From Cacajao melanocephalus (taxonomy: Eukaryota; Chordata; Mammalia; Primates; Pitheciidae): a stretch of DNA of 64,000 nucleotides. Numbering within the stretch: position 1 is the stretch's first letter; every line of letters starts with the position of its first letter. The stretch covers positions 38,425-102,424 of the forward strand of contig CAUYLG010059108.1 of the NCBI GenBank assembly GCA_963573385.1. Reading direction: 5' to 3'. Of the stretch, positions 31,614 through 47,800 are shown in pieces. The position numbers and the translations under genes are program-made. The notes under the pieces were generated by a model that was not told the origin of the DNA, did not search any database, and was given only the letters and a program-made list of their open reading frames with translations.

Positions 31614-33439
31614 AGATGGATATGTATGGAATGAAGAACCTCATGGTAGAAGTTAAATTCTGTGATACTATTTAGGAAAGTCTATTCTTTTGTATTGGTA
31701 TGATTTATATTTTAAAAAGAATGGAGTGACATCAACAAGATGGCTGGCTAGAGTTACCTGGTACTTGTCGTCCCCACAAAAAGGACCAAAAGATGAGTAA
31801 ACAACTATACTTTGAGTACAGTGACTCAGGAAGTATGCTGAGAAACACTAGGGAAATGACAAAAATCCCTGTGGTGCACAGAAAACCAGGATAGCAACAT
31901 AAAGAGGTGAGCAAGGCATCCTGCCTTTGCCACACTGCCTCCTCCACTAGGCTCAGCTCAGACTCAGTGGAGACATCTTATGAAGGAAAGTTAAGCGGGA
32001 GTTATCCAGAGGGCCTCATGACAGCAACAAACACCAGCAATCCTTGGTGTAGAAGAGTCCCACAGTTCTCAAAGGTCTTCACTTCAGTTTGTACGGTAGC
32101 CTGGAGCTGTGCAGATGCATTGTCTCAGAGTAGAAGCCCACCTTGAACACTCTTCATATCCATGGCTGAAGCTGCTATGGCTCAGCTTCGTCTTGAAACT
32201 GGACACACTACTAGAGTGAATTCTACCTCGGGGGCCAGTAACAACCAATTCTTCCTATGGCAGAGGCCCCACTGTCTTACCACCATGTTCACACCAGTGT
32301 CTGCAATATCGTGACCTTTGCTGCCAAGAGCCTAGGCTAGATGGAATGACTAAGACTCTGACATCTAAACCCATGTGGCACACCACCCCTCCTAGGAGCA
32401 AGCAGAGAGCTGCACAGTAGGGTAGCCACTAAACAGCCAGCTGGGGACCTCACCTATGCATACTTGTGCTGAACAACTGACTGGCTGACTTATCCTGCAC
32501 ATGTGCAGCCTGAAAGCTGGTGCTATGGTGATCTGATCCCCTCAACAGACCACTGCAAATCAACTCAGCCCTGTCATACTCATGCTTACCTGTGTCCAAC
32601 TTGACAGCTGGTCCAATGGTGGCCACAAGTCCCTGGAAAGACTTCTGCAAGGCCTGCTGCACCTGCAAGCAATGACACCTGGCCTGACAACCAGTGCTGC
32701 AGTGGCTCGAACCTGCGGACAGACTTCCTCAAGGCTGTATGGCATGGCCATGCTCATGTGCACCAATGCCCAGAACAACTACTTGTCAGATAGCAGCTTC
32801 ATTCCCCTGACAGACTGCAGCAGGACCACCTGACCCTGCTATGCACATGTACACCTGACTCAATAGGCAGTCCAGTGGTATCTCTACTGTCCCAGAAAGT
32901 CAGCCACACAGCAGCTCAGCCAGCTGTACCCTGTCCAACAGCTAGTCAAGCAGGAGCCACTGCCTTCATGGAAAGCCCACAGGACAGCCTGTCAATTTTC
33001 TGTGCCTGCTCACATCTGCTCCCATAACCAGCCTGTTATCTCCCCCACCTCCAGCAAAACTGCACCACAGCCATCATAAACTCACACAGACTAGGCCACT
33101 GAGGCAATCAAAGATGTTGCTGACAAAGATTATAGTTAAATAAACTGCTCAGAGACCATGCTACTGAGTCCACCCAGAACCGAAGTTAATGCATCATAAC
33201 CGGCTGACAACCTAAGACCTATATACAGGAAAACTCCCTACATAAAATTGAAAAAAGTGACTGTTTCTCTAGATGTGCACATATAAATGTAGGAACATAA
33301 GAAAAGTTTAAAAAGAAGGAAACACGACACCCTCAAAGGAACGCAATAAATCTCTTAGTAACAGACTTCAAAGAAAGAACATTTATACAATGACTGTAAA
33401 GGAATTCAGGTACTTATGAAATGCCTTTAAAGGATTATT

Positions 33440-34260
33440 ATTATAAAATAATAATCTTAAGGAAGCAAGATGCAAGAGAACATAAACAAAAGACAACTAA
33501 TTCAATGAAATCAGGAAAACAATTCATCATCTGAATGAGAAATTCAACAAAGAAATAGAGATCATGAAAAGGAAACAACAAAAATCTTGGAGCTGAAGAA
33601 TTCAATGAATAAAATGAAAACACCATTGAAAGCTTCAACAACTGACTAGCTCAGGCAGAATAAAAAGTCTCTGAACTTGAATACAGGTCTTTTGAAATAA
33701 CCTTTTCAGAAGAAGAAAAAAGAATAAGAAAGAATCATGAAAGCCTATTGGACATACAGAATAACGCTAAGCAAACAAAATTTGCATTAGGGAAGTATCA
33801 GAAGGAGAAGAGATGGAGAAACACACAGAAAACCTATTTAACAAAGTAATAGCGAGAAATTCCCAAGTGTTGGGCAAGATATGGACATCCAAACTCAGGA
33901 ATTTCAAAAAGATCCACAATTATATTAAATGCCAAAAAATCCTCTTCAAGACATGTTATAATCAAACTTTTAAAAGTCAAAGAAAGAGAATTCTTAAAGA
34001 AGCAAAAGAAAAGCATCAAGTCAAATATAAGAGAATTATTATTAGACTATCAGCAGCCTTCTCAGCATAAATCTTTCAGGCTAGGAGAGAATAGGATTAT
34101 ATATTCAAAGTTATGTATTCAATTTAGCAAAGCTATCCCAGAAGTAAAGGAGAAATAAAGACATTTCAAGACAGGCAAAAGCTGAAGAAATATGTCACCA
34201 CTAGACTGGCCTTACAAAACATGTTTAAGGGAGCATTATAGCTGTAAACAAAAGAACTAC
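33440..34260 (+). pseudogene. L1 ORF1-region remnant
   Basis: Part of the old L1. Lys/Glu-rich coding sequence (around 33620-33800) is followed by the conserved stretch containing GAAAAGCATCAAGTCAAATA, TTTCAGGCTAGGAGAGAATA and GGAGAAATAAAGACATTTC. In active L1, ORF1 encodes an RNA-binding coiled-coil protein. Here it is broken by stops. The longest surviving frame, about 85 codons at 33813-34070, is a remnant only. Confidence 0.6.
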
Positions 34261-34716
34261 CATGAAAACATAAGAAGGTATAGATATCACCAGTAGAGGT
34301 AAATCCATGTAGCAAACTAAGGATACCCCAGTGTTGTAATTGCCACTATGAAAATTCCTCAATACTCTAGTATGAGGGTTTGAAAATAAAAAATTTTTAA
34401 AGCAACAACAGCCACAATTAGGAGCTAAGAAATACATAATAGATAAGAAAGTAAATTAAGGCAAAAAAATTACAAATTATAGGGTGGGAAGGAAAAAGTC
34501 TATAGTACTCTTTTGTGAGCAAAATTAAGTTGCTAACAGCTTAAAATAGTCTATTATAACTATTTGACTCTTTATGTTAACCCCCGATAATCACAAAGCA
34601 AGAAATTACAGCAGATAAACAATGAGAAAAAAAAGGAAACTAAGATTAACACCAAAGAAAACCACCAAGCCACTGAGGTAAATAAGTGAGGAGGAAAGAA
34701 CAAAGGATCCAGAAAT

Positions 34717-34878
34717 GTTATTAGACCTAAAGGGAGAACTAGACTGTAATACAACAATAATAGGGGTCTTCAATACCCCCAGTTTCAACAGTAAACAGAT
34801 TGTTTAGATTAAAAATCAACAAGGAAGCACTGGACTTGATTATATCATACAGTAAATTAACCTAACGGACATTTACAA
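34717..34878 (+). repeat. Ectopic second copy of L1 endonuclease-region segment
   Basis: The sequence from TTATTAGACCTAAAGGGAGA to TTAACCTAACGGACATTTAC matches 35284-35434, where that stretch belongs in ORF2. Here it sits between AGAACAAAGGATCCAGAAA and ACAACCAGAAAACAATGAAC, which are normally adjacent in this L1 lineage just upstream of ORF2. Both copies share TTAACCTAAC. Confidence 0.75.
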
Positions 34879-36807
34879 ACAACCAGAAAACAATGAACAA
34901 AATTGTAGGAGTAAATCCTTATATATTAATAGTAAACTTGAATATAAATGGATTCAATTCCCCAATTAAAAGATATAAAGTAACCAGACAGATTTTTAAA
35001 AAAAGGAATCAACTACTTGTTTCCTGCAAGAGACTTACCTCATTGTTAAAGACAAACAGATTCTGTGTGAAGGGACGGAGAAAGATATTTATGCAAACAG
35101 AAACCAAAAGTGAGCAAGAATAGCCATACTTATACTAAATAAAATTGACTTTAAATAAAGAACTATAAAAGAAGACAAAGCAGCTCATTATATAATGATA
35201 AAGGGATTAATTCAACAAGGAAATATAACAATTGTAATATATATGCACCCAACTCCAAAGCACCCAGATATATAAAGCAAATATTATTAGACCTAAAGGG
35301 AGAAGACAATAGAAGTAGGAGATTTCAACATCCCACTTTCAAAATGGACACATTGTCTAGAAAAAAAAAATGAAGGAATAAACATTTGACTTAAACTACA
35401 TTGTAGACCAAATTAACCTAACAGACATTTACAGAGCATTTTCTCCAGTAGATGAAGAATACACATTTTCCTCAATTGCACATAGAGCACTGTCCAGGAT
35501 AGAACACATGTTATTCCACAAAACAAGTCTGAAGAAAATAGAGATTATATCAAGTATATTTTCTGACCATCATGGTATGAAACTAGAAATCACCAACAAA
35601 AATAAATCCAGAGACTGTATAAATACATGAAAATTAAACAATATGTTTCTAACAAAATCAATAAATCAATGAAGAAATTATAACAGAAATTAAAAATTTC
35701 TTGAAGACAAATGAGAAGATAAATGCATTATACCAAAATCTATGGGACACAGCAAAAACATTTCTAAGAGGAAAGTTTCTAGCAATAAATGCCTACACCA
35801 GAAAAAGAAGAAGGATCTCTATTAATAATAATAGTAATAATATAATAAACTAAAGATATGACCCAAAAATCTTGAAAAATAAGAATAAACTAAATCCAAA
35901 ATCTGTAGAAGGCTGAAAATATAAAATGCTTTGAACAGAAATAAACAAAATAGATTCTAGAAAAGCAATTCAAAAGATTGACAAAATGGAGTTTTCTTTT
36001 TGAAAGGGTAAACACAATCAACGAACCTTTAGCTAGACTGACTAAAGAAAAAAGATAAATAAAATAAAAGATAAAAAAGGAGACATTACGACTGATCTCA
36101 CAGAAATATAAAAGATTCTAAGAGACTATTTTGAAAAGCTGTGTGCCAAGGTATTAGATATATAGAATAAATGGGTACATTCCTGGATATACAAAGATTA
36201 AATTATGAAGAAATAGAACATCATATAGACCAGTAACAAATGAGAAAATCAATAATAAAAAGTCTTTTATCAAAGAAAAGCCCTGGGCCTGCTGAATTCT
36301 ACCAGACATTTAAAGGAGACCAATTCTCCTCAAACTATTCCAGGAAACTGAAAAAGAGAGAATATTTCCGAACTCATAAGGCCACCACTACCCTGATTCC
36401 CAACCTGGACAAAAAAACACAACAACAAACAACTACAGGCAAATATCCCTGTAGATTAACATAGATGCAAAAATCCTCAACAAATACTAGCAAACCAAAT
36501 CTAACAACACATTATAAAGATCATTCACTATAATAAGTGAGAAGCATCACAGGGATGCAAGGATGGCTTAACATAACAGAAATCAATAAATGTGGTTACA
36601 TCACATTAACAGAAAGAAAGACAAAATCATATGATCACTTCAATAGATGCAGAAAAAGAATTTGACAAAATTTCACATCCCTTAATGATAAAAACTCTCT
36701 ACAAATTGAGTCAAGTATGTACTTCAACACAATAAAGGACATTCATGACAATTCCACAATTATCAACATAATGATTGGGAAAAAGCTAACAGCTAATCTT
36801 CTAAGAT

Positions 36808-38410
<1,603 letters not shown>

Positions 38411-40044
38411 TTCAAATTATATTACTAAACTATAGTAACCAAAACAGCATGGTATTGGTATAAAAACAGACACATAGACTATGAAACAAAATAGAGAAGC
38501 CAGAAATAAATCCACACAGTTACAGCCAACTCATTTTTGACAAAGGTGCCAAAAATATATACTGGGAAAAGGACAGTCTCTTTAATAAATGATACTGACA
38601 AAATTGGACATCCATATGCAGAAAAATGAAACTGGATTCCTATCTCTCACCATATACAAAAGTCAACTAAAGATGGATTAAATATTTAAATTTAAGACCC
38701 AAAACTATGAAACTACTGAAAAAGAATTGGGGAAATGCTGAAGGACATTACTCTTGGCAAATATTATCTGGGGTTAAGTTGTCAAAAGCACAGGAAACAA
38801 AACCAAAAATAGACAAATGAGATTACATCAAGTTAAAAATCTTTGAAACAGTATGAAAACATTAGTAAAGTGAAGGAATGACCTACAGAATGGGGAAAAA
38901 TGTCCATCTGACAAGGGATTAATAAGCAGAATATATAAAGGAACTCAAACAAACAACTGCAAAAGAAAATTCAATTAAAAAATGGGCAAAACACCTGAAT
39001 TGATATTTCTCAAAAGAAGACACATTAATGGTCAACAGGTATATGGAAAAATGCTCTATATTACTAATCACCAGGGACATGCAAATCAAAATCGCAATGA
39101 GATACTATCTCACTCTAGTTAGAATGGCTAGTATCAAAAAGACAAAAATCAGCAACTATTGGCAAGGACGTGGAGAAAGGGAACACTCACACACCATTAG
39201 GTTGTAAACTAGTGCAGCCATTATGAAAAACAGTATGGAAGTTCCTCAAAAAATTAAAAATAGAACGCCATATGATCTAGCAATCCTACTACTGGGTATA
39301 TTTCCAAAGAAATAATGTCAACATGTAAAAAATATAACTGCACTCCCATGTTTATTGCAACACTGTTGATGATAACTAAGATATAGGAGGAATCAACTTA
39401 AGTGTCCAAAAAAGGATAAATGAATAATGAAAATGTGATATATACACACTGTGGAATATTATTTAACCATAAAAAGGAATGAAATCCTAGTATCTGTGAC
39501 CACAAGGATGAATGTGGAGGACATCATGCTAAGTAAAATAAACCAGACACAGAGACATATATCACACGTTCTCATTCATATGCAGAATCATAAAAATTTT
39601 TTGTATCACAGAAGAGTAGAACAGTAGTTATCAGAGACTAGAGAGGGGAAGGGATGGGGGACAATGGAGAGTTTATTCAATGGGTGCAAAGTTATAATTC
39701 AATAGGAATAATAACTTCTCATAATCTATTGCACAGTTGGGAGACTATGGTTAAGAGAAAAATATCATATATCACAAAATCGCTAGAAGAGAGGCTTTTG
39801 AACATTCTCACCTCAAATAAATTATAAATGCATGAGGCAATGGATAGAGTAGCCTGATTAGATCACTGTACAATATACAAAAGTATTGAAACATCATAAG
39901 GTACCCCATAAATATGTACAGTTGCAATTTGTTAAAAAATAAAAACATTTTAAAAATAAATTTTACAAAGGAGAGGTTTTATCTTATAACAAATACTAGA
40001 AATAGAGATTTTAAAATCTTACAATTAAAAAAAAATACTTTTCT

Positions 40045-40241
40045 AGCCTTGACAACATAGCAAAACTCTGTCTCTACAAAAAAATACAAAAGTTAGCTGG
40101 GTGTGGTGGTGTCTGCCTATAGTCTTGGCTACTCAGGAGCCTGAAATGGGAAAATCACTTGAACCTAGGAGGTTGAGACTTCAGTAAGCCATGACCATGC
40201 CACTGTGCTTCAGCCTGGGCAACAGAGTGAGACCCTATCTC

Positions 40242-40280
<39 letters not shown>
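40045..40280 (+). mobile_element. 5'-truncated Alu with (AAAT)n tail
   Basis: It begins inside the left monomer (AGCCTTGACAACATAGCAAA), then the mid A-rich linker, GCTGGGTGTGGTGGTG, and the right monomer ending GCCTGGGCAACAGAGTGAGA. The tail has become an (AAAT)n microsatellite at about 40242-40280. Flanks ACTTTTCT (40037-40044 and 40280-40287) are a probable target-site duplication, implying truncation at insertion. AluJ grade. Confidence 0.92.
40242..40280. repeat. (AAAT)n microsatellite in an Alu tail
   Basis: About nine to ten uninterrupted AAAT units derived from the Alu poly-A tail. Probably length-variable. Confidence 0.95.
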
Positions 40281-40652
40281 CTTTTCTGATTGAAAGATGG
40301 AAATTCAGATTAGACATTCCTGAAACAACTCAAATGACCCATTCATATTCTTCCTTCCCCTGGGCTCCAGGGCTCAAGTTCAAAAGACAATGTATCAGTA
40401 GCTTACGCAGTACTAGATTGAGTATAAATTGGTACAAATATTCTGAAAAAAAAAAAAGCTAACAAATGCTCTATAGGTTAAAAGCCTTGAACATGTGTAT
40501 ATACTAGCAATTCTACTGCTTGGAATTTATCAAAGATAAGTAATCAAATAACCCAGGCGATTAAAAGAGAACCAACTTAAAAGTGAACTGTAAAAGTTCA
40601 GTTAAATAAATAATGTTACATTCAGGAACGCCATCATTGCCTTATTTCAACC

Positions 40653-40674
40653 ACAAACAAACAAACAAACAAAA
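40653..40674. repeat. (CAAA)n simple repeat
   Basis: About five CAAA units. Simple repeat. Confidence 0.85.
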
Positions 40675-43600
40675 CCCATCAATATTGATAGTTGTTCTAA
40701 GTTAAGATGAAATGGAGCAGTTCCTCCTGATCAGCACTTTTTGGATTATATGTAGGTAGTCTATGTGAGTAGTCTACATTTCTACTCATGAGGTGCTTAA
40801 ATAAGTACAGCTTCTTGATTACGTCAGGCAGGGAGATAGTTCAGTATGCTGCATATGACTGTTTGCCATCCTTGCCCCTACAGTGGGAAAGTTCAGTTTG
40901 GTTATGAAGTAAAAAATCATTAGCAAGAGGAATTTAAATACCAATAGTATAGTAAAATATAAAAAGAAGATGTAAATGATGTCAACATTAAGATGGCCTG
41001 TAGAAATTGTCATTGCTTTACCTATGCCCTAAACAGAAAAAAATGATAAAAATTCTGGCTAGAATCTGTCAGAAAGAAGAGGAGGTATGAGTAAGGATTT
41101 TTCAGAGAAGTATGTGAAGCAATCACAATTGTAAGATTAAGTTTTACTTTGCATATAGGTTATATATATATATTTTTTACAAATGCTTTTACACTTACTC
41201 AAAGTGTTAAAGTGAGAATCAATTGAAGCTAGAAATTCTCACAATTTTCATGGAGTGCTACCCTTGAAGTTTTCAAGCGTCTGCTCATTACAATTTTAAA
41301 TGCATTTATTTAAGTCTAGCATTTATTTTCCTTTTTCTACCTGTAAATAATACACTGATAACACCAAAAATTCACTTTGGAGAAGACGCTATTTTTTCAC
41401 TGAAGAGTTAGGGGAGAGGTCAAAATCTTTTTTAATGCACCCCAAATGTATCCCACTCTATTTAAAGAGCAAGGGCAGGTACCTAATCTTATCAATCTCC
41501 ATGTTCCCGAGTGTCCAACAGTTGAAGATACTAAGCAAATGCGTGTGGCACGAAGACCACTCTGAGATAATCCCTACTCCATAGAACTTGATCTATTCAT
41601 TGTTTCCTGAGTACAATTGCCCCTTTTCCCTGCTTAGAAAGTTCTTATCCATTCTGCTGTGCCTGTTGAAATCCCTTTCTTCCCTGGGTCACTGTCTCTA
41701 GTTTCCTTTACTGATTAGCTGAGACCACCATCATTTCCTTTTTCTTTAATATCGGTATTTTTGTCTGTTTCACCCCCAATATTATGTGTGTTACCTTCAT
41801 TATAAACTATCTTTCATAATTACACACTATAGGAATCATAATGTTTCTTCTTTGCATGCCACAGAAACCAACTCTGGTTAACAAAAGTGAAAGGAAACTT
41901 ATTGGAAGAATATCAGGGTAGGGGTGGTGGCTCATAAAATTAATAAGAAGCTGGTAGATGAGGCTTCAGACCATGATTCAAGAGAATTAGGGAAGGATAG
42001 GATTAGAAGCAGAAATCACAGTAACAATCCAACATCTAAAACAGAGGTGAGAACATTATCATGGTGATGGCTGTTTTTGAGTCATTCAAATTCCTTTTAA
42101 TATCTTAAAAACAAGAATCCAAATGGTAGATTCAGGCCACAGATAAAATCTCTACTAGTGACCTAGGAAAAAAATGATTTGACCCCACTGTTTTTCTAAA
42201 AGAGAGGGAGAAGCATGGAATTCACACACATGAGGAAAGAGTGGATTTTCAAAAAGAAAATTTCGGGGAGAGGTCACTGTGAAGAAGCATAAATGAGGAG
42301 CAGTTGCCTATTTATTAAACTCTAATTAGAGGATTAGTTCCTGAGGTATAAGGAATACCTTTTATACTACTTTTTCAGCAGGTTTCAGTAATGTCTTGGA
42401 CAAGTAGAAGGTCAGATATTAGCTGGAGATAAAGAGGGATGGAGACAGAGGTGATATTAATATTTACTGAAATCATATGATTGGGCTACATGTGTTCATG
42501 AATGCGGTCATTACCCTGATGCTGATGAGTCAAAACCAGGTAAGCAGCACTCATTCCAGAAGGCTGCCTTAATGAGACTTGTGCATAGCGATTGTGCAGA
42601 AACTGGAAAGCTCACACATTAACAAAGAATACATGTAATAATGTGCTTACTATAATACATGATTAAAGGTATTCAGTAAGTTATAGTTAGTTTTAGTATC
42701 AGAATTAAGTCTTCTCCACTGGTACAAAGGAGCGTACTATCCTGGCCTTTTAAAAGTATCCCCTTGTTGATCATTCAGCTTGTCCAAAAGCTCCACAGAG
42801 GAATGATGTGGCCCTATATTTAACATCTTCCCACTGGTAAAGTAAGGATTGATGATTCCTGAGTGATCTAGCAGATATTGGACAGGCTAAATTAAGTATT
42901 TGTACCATTTAGAAAATTATACAATGACTAATCCCCTCCAACTACCATTTGAAAAACAAATAAATTGCTAATAAAATAAATTAACTACAACAAAATTCCA
43001 GTCGTCCTCAATCCAGAAAATTTGATGGCAAGTAAAAGCATTCACTAGACATATTGTGTAAGGAATATTTTCAGTGTTCTGGCTTTACTTAGTTATTTCC
43101 TCATTTCCAAGTTAAGCCAAACAAATACAAGGAAAATGACAGTGCCAGGAAACTTGCCTCCATCCTCCTTTCCTATGACTGCACCTGCTGTCAGGATGCT
43201 GACCAAAGTTGAAAGGTCAGTAGTCACCTGTGGCAGATGTGCCTCATTATGATAAACACTTGAATGTTGGAAATGGTTCTGTTTACAGATAGTTTATCAT
43301 TTAGGTGAGAAACAGAAATGTGAGAAAGCTTCACTGCTGGGAATCTTATTTCATATTTGAGTGCAATAAACCAGCTGATAAAAAGGCTTTTGTTTTCCAT
43401 CTGAATGGCCAATGCCCATTCATTTGGGATTCTATTTTGTCAAATGAGCAACAATAACAATAAAGTTTATGTATTTTGGCTCTCATTTGCTCTAAAACCT
43501 GTAGTAACCTCATGCGTTGGAATCAAGAACCTGAACTGAGTGTGCAAAATAATTATCTTCCAGAATCCACCTGATGGTGAGGATATGAAAGATAATCTTG

Positions 43601-44812
43601 TTTTGAACTGGAAATAAGGACTAAATAATGCATTTTTATTTCAACGGCTCTTTATTTTAGTGGAATCAGAACATGATTGCAAGACCTAGTATTCTATATT
43701 CCACATGCTTATATCACTTAAACAAGAAGTAAGATGTACTTCAGCACATTTCTAAATATATTCTAATTTTTAAAGTCCTATGATGATATCTTATTATCTG
43801 AAGTATCTTCTAGCCATTTTCTAAATACTTACTATTGATAACGCTGAGGATGTTTTGTCATCACTTAATTTTGACCATAAACTCTACATTTTGCATTGTC
43901 ACTTTATTTTTTCTCCTCATCCATATATTTTCCAGCATACCATATTCATCTCCTTTTAAAAAAATAAACAATAAGGTCATCTATCCCCATTTTGGCTTAG
44001 TTGGCATTTTCACAAATGTGGATGACACATGATTTCATTGTTTTTTTTTCTCACAGTGATGATTGAAAAGAAAAGCCACCTATATCCGCTTGCTTAGTTT
44101 CCCTTGAGAAAAATGATTAAAGTGAGCTGTTTAGCCCTGTGACCATGGAACAGATTTCCTGTACAATGTTCATAGCTTTGGCAAAGTAATTATTATTGCC
44201 ATACAACTTCTGGTAGAACTTGTGAAATAATAGAAATTACATTATTACCTGTTAAGTATTGACTCAGACATACCTAGATCAGTGTAGGAAGATAAATCAA
44301 TGTAGATTCTCATTTATTCTCCCTCTAACTATTTACTGAGCATTACTATGTTCTATTTCCTTGATGATAAAAATACGAATCATGTGTGGCTTCAGGCTGA
44401 AGGATTTAACAATGTAGCATGTTTGGTTATACTGGTAGAAATGGCATAGATGGTGATTACTAATGATTTTGGCTTGTTTTGGAGAAGAATTTCTGGGAAA
44501 CAACAGAGGCCTGTGTATGTGTCACCTGGGAAATCCACACTAGTTTGATTTTTTACCTTATTTCACCTACTATCATAGTTTTGCTTAAAAGTGATATTGT
44601 TTAATTATTGATGCCTATCACCCAAATCTTATTTATATTTTGGAGAGCATCTAGGTTTTCAAAAGATTTCAAAAGACAGAATGGTGGGATCAATCTTTAA
44701 GCAAATGAAGGAAACTTTTCTTAGTTACTCTTCTGTCTGAAAAAGTGTTACATGCTCTATATAAAATAAGCTAATTAACATAAAAGATATGTTTTTCTTG
44801 TCGGTTTGGCAC

Positions 44813-44850
44813 ATGCATATATATACATATGTATATATATATATATTAGT
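44813..44850. repeat. (AT)n / (TG) alternating tract
   Basis: GCATATATATACATATGTAT followed by a pure (AT) run. Alternating purine-pyrimidine sequence that can extrude a hairpin. Confidence 0.8.
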
Positions 44851-47800
44851 TCCAGATAATATACAATACACATATGTACACATACATACTTATGCACATT
44901 TATAAACAAATGTGAATCAATGTGTTATAGACCATTTTTAAAAAGTGCCACTTCAATTCTAAATAATAGATCACTGTGGAGTGGTGATGGTCATAGAGAA
45001 AGATGATATGAAATTCAATGTAAAATGAAGTATTGCATTTGTTTTAGTAAAAAGAGAGGAAAAGGATCATATATGTCCTTAATAAGAAAAACAGGAAAAG
45101 GTAAAAGATACAATATAGAGGACTTAATTTGGTTGATAAATATAGGAATTGTAAAATTCACCCGGCAATTTCACTGCAGTCAAAGAACTGGCATATGGTA
45201 CTATTTTCTGTAGGCTGAAATCTTTATAATGAAGATTCACGGCTCTTACTATAAATTTATTTTCCAGTAACAATTACTTTTACAATGTCAATGACTCTTG
45301 ATTTTTCTTGTGTAACAGTTCTACAATTTACTTGTTAACTATACTTGGTAAATAGCTATTATCAAATAAGAAGTATTTGTTGACTTTTGTGTGACTAGCC
45401 CTGGGCCAGGTTTTATGCAACATAGCACAAATATAAGGCATAGATTTCTTTCTGCAAGGCTATCCTAATACTATTGGGTAGTCCACTCTCTGGCACTACA
45501 TTTGAAGATACAATTACCCATAGTATGGAAAGGGACGTGCTATTGCTACAGGAAGACAGAATTTGCCTCTAAGGACTTTTTAGAAACTTCAAAGGAAAAC
45601 AGTATTAGCCAGCGAAACCTCTACTCCTGGCCTGCATCAGAGGGAGTTCTACACTTTAGAATGCCTTCAACCAAAATTTTTAAGGAACTAAGATCTACAG
45701 AAGCCAACAGTGCCACCTAGATGAGATCCCCTGAGCCTAGATCACTATTTATTTTTCATTACTTTAAATATTTAGAATAATTTCTAAACTTGAAGGGAAT
45801 TATTGGATAACTAGAATATCTATGTCAATGTCCTTTGGCTAGTAAAGGCTGTCCTTAGAAAGGAGCTGCTGTTGTCAAGACAGGCCAATCCCACCAACAT
45901 ATATGCATAAATAACCACAAGGTAGTGACGTAACTCAGGCATTCAGGATGGTCATTGTTCACCCACTGAGTGCCATGCTTCATCCTCCATATTTGGAGAT
46001 ATCTTTTAATTGTTTAGAAATAGTGGAATACACAACATTGATCTTGTTTCTGTGCCAGTATGCTATAGAAATTGAGATTTCTCTTTGAATAATTGTCACT
46101 ATTACTTTAATACTTTACCTTACTAAAAATGGAAAAAAGTTTACTTATCTTAAATACTATTAAGAGAGTCTTTTCCCCAAAATTATTTAGATACAATTCA
46201 TGTTCCACCACAAGAAGAAACCATAATCTTTGATATTATCATCCAGTGAATTCAAACCTACATGCGGTTCTGCAGGTTTCATAATCCTGGCCTGATAGTG
46301 AGTGAATATAGTGATAATGTCAAGAAACCAATAACTTAGTAATAGCTCTAAATATAAGATCAATTTCTTATAATAATTAATATTTAAATTTGCTTGGTAA
46401 ATTAAAAATATCTTTCCTTTTACTTTTTCTGTTTTACTTTTCTTATTTAGAAGAAAGCCTAAGAAATTATTTGTGATCTCAGCTTATAAATTTCGTATTT
46501 TAATGAGAAACTAAATAACAAAATAAAATTGTGGATACAATAAGTGGTTCAGTCTAACATATCTTCCATTATAACAGAAAGAAATTTTTTAGGCACCCAG
46601 CTGCCCCACTAATTATTTATAATTTTAAAATGACCATTTTCCACATTTTAATTTTTGTGTCATAGGCCACATAAAGATGGACAGGCTCTTGTAAAATGAC
46701 CAAGAAAAAATATCTCTGATTATACTTGATTCTTATAATCATCAAAGGATATTTGCTTTCACAAGAATTATTATACTTCCAGCTTGCCTGCCTTGGGGAA
46801 TGTTAATTAAGTCCAAATTATTTTATGACAGAGATTTTGCCGTTTTCAGAGACAGAGTGAGTGAAGCAGAAATAACAAAAATCAAATGAGAAATGAAAAA
46901 AATAGTTTGATATTTACTTAAAATCGCTTATCTTTCCATTAAGCATTGGTTTACCCTTGCGAAAATGTCCCTATTTGCAGATGCCTATTAAATAATAAGC
47001 TGTTTTCCTTTCCTGCTAGTACACAATCCAGTCTTTTTAAATCCATGCTTGTGCTCAGTGCTCTCTGAAGAGCTTTGTGTTATCTCTGGTATCTAGTACT
47101 TACAAGGGCTCACTTTCAGTGTGTGTGGCCCAGTTCCTAACAGTCTATCGATTCATTGAATTTCCTAAATTTCAGAAAGAGACCAATTGATTCTTTATGC
47201 TGCTTGGCAGAGCGATTCTTACTTTTTGTCTGTTTCTTCTCAGCATCAATCTTAAGAAGAAGAGGTTTTCCGTGCATCGCTCTGAAGGGTTTACTAAATC
47301 CTACATCATCAAGAACATTTTAAAGCTTTATTTTGTCTGTTATTTAAAGTGGAAAATGCTGTCCCTTAAGACACTGGCACTCTGCCATTGCCTCCAGGAT
47401 ATTTCATGGTTTACTGTCAGGACTGCTGCTTTTTCTAGAAGAACATATGGGCCATTTTGGAGACGTATTCTGTAACATTCGGATGCTGAACATGTTATCT
47501 ATTTACATTTGGTCTCCAACAAATAATTTTTCTGGAATTTTAATATCTTATGAGTTCTTTGAAACTTTCTGAAATGTATATTGGAACATGATGACAACAA
47601 AGGAGGTTTGTGATTTGGAAGCAGACGGCACTACAGTTCATGGAAGCAGAATTTAGTATCATTAGAACATATCCCTGTGATGTTATTATATTTATTATAT
47701 TTCTTATTGAAGTGTTACTCTTTTTTTTTTTTAGCGATTCCAAACAGTTCCTATACAATATTGAGAGTGAGAGGAAAAATCTTCTTGTGCTCTGTGATGT

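Larger units (their letters stand above)
21070..31715. other. Long stretch without a recognised gene
   Basis: About 10.6 kb of AT-rich, mostly unique-looking DNA. The identifiable items are a GC-richer patch at 22740-22955, an L2-end-like stretch at 23545-23625, an (AAT)n tract at 26021-26044, two local tandem duplications (26920-27057 and 29981-30080), a TG-rich tract at 30811-30872 and a TAGG/CAGA tract at 31584-31613. The longest open frame (25485-25847, plus strand, 120 codons) has no recognisable domain or membrane pattern. It also shows none of the codon bias expected of a real exon, and I treat it as chance. Confidence 0.5.

Noticed and set aside
47700..47740. T14 tract followed by AG, resembling a splice acceptor
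   Set aside because: Isolated poly-T plus AG is common in AT-rich DNA. No branch point, donor partner or coding potential supports an exon.
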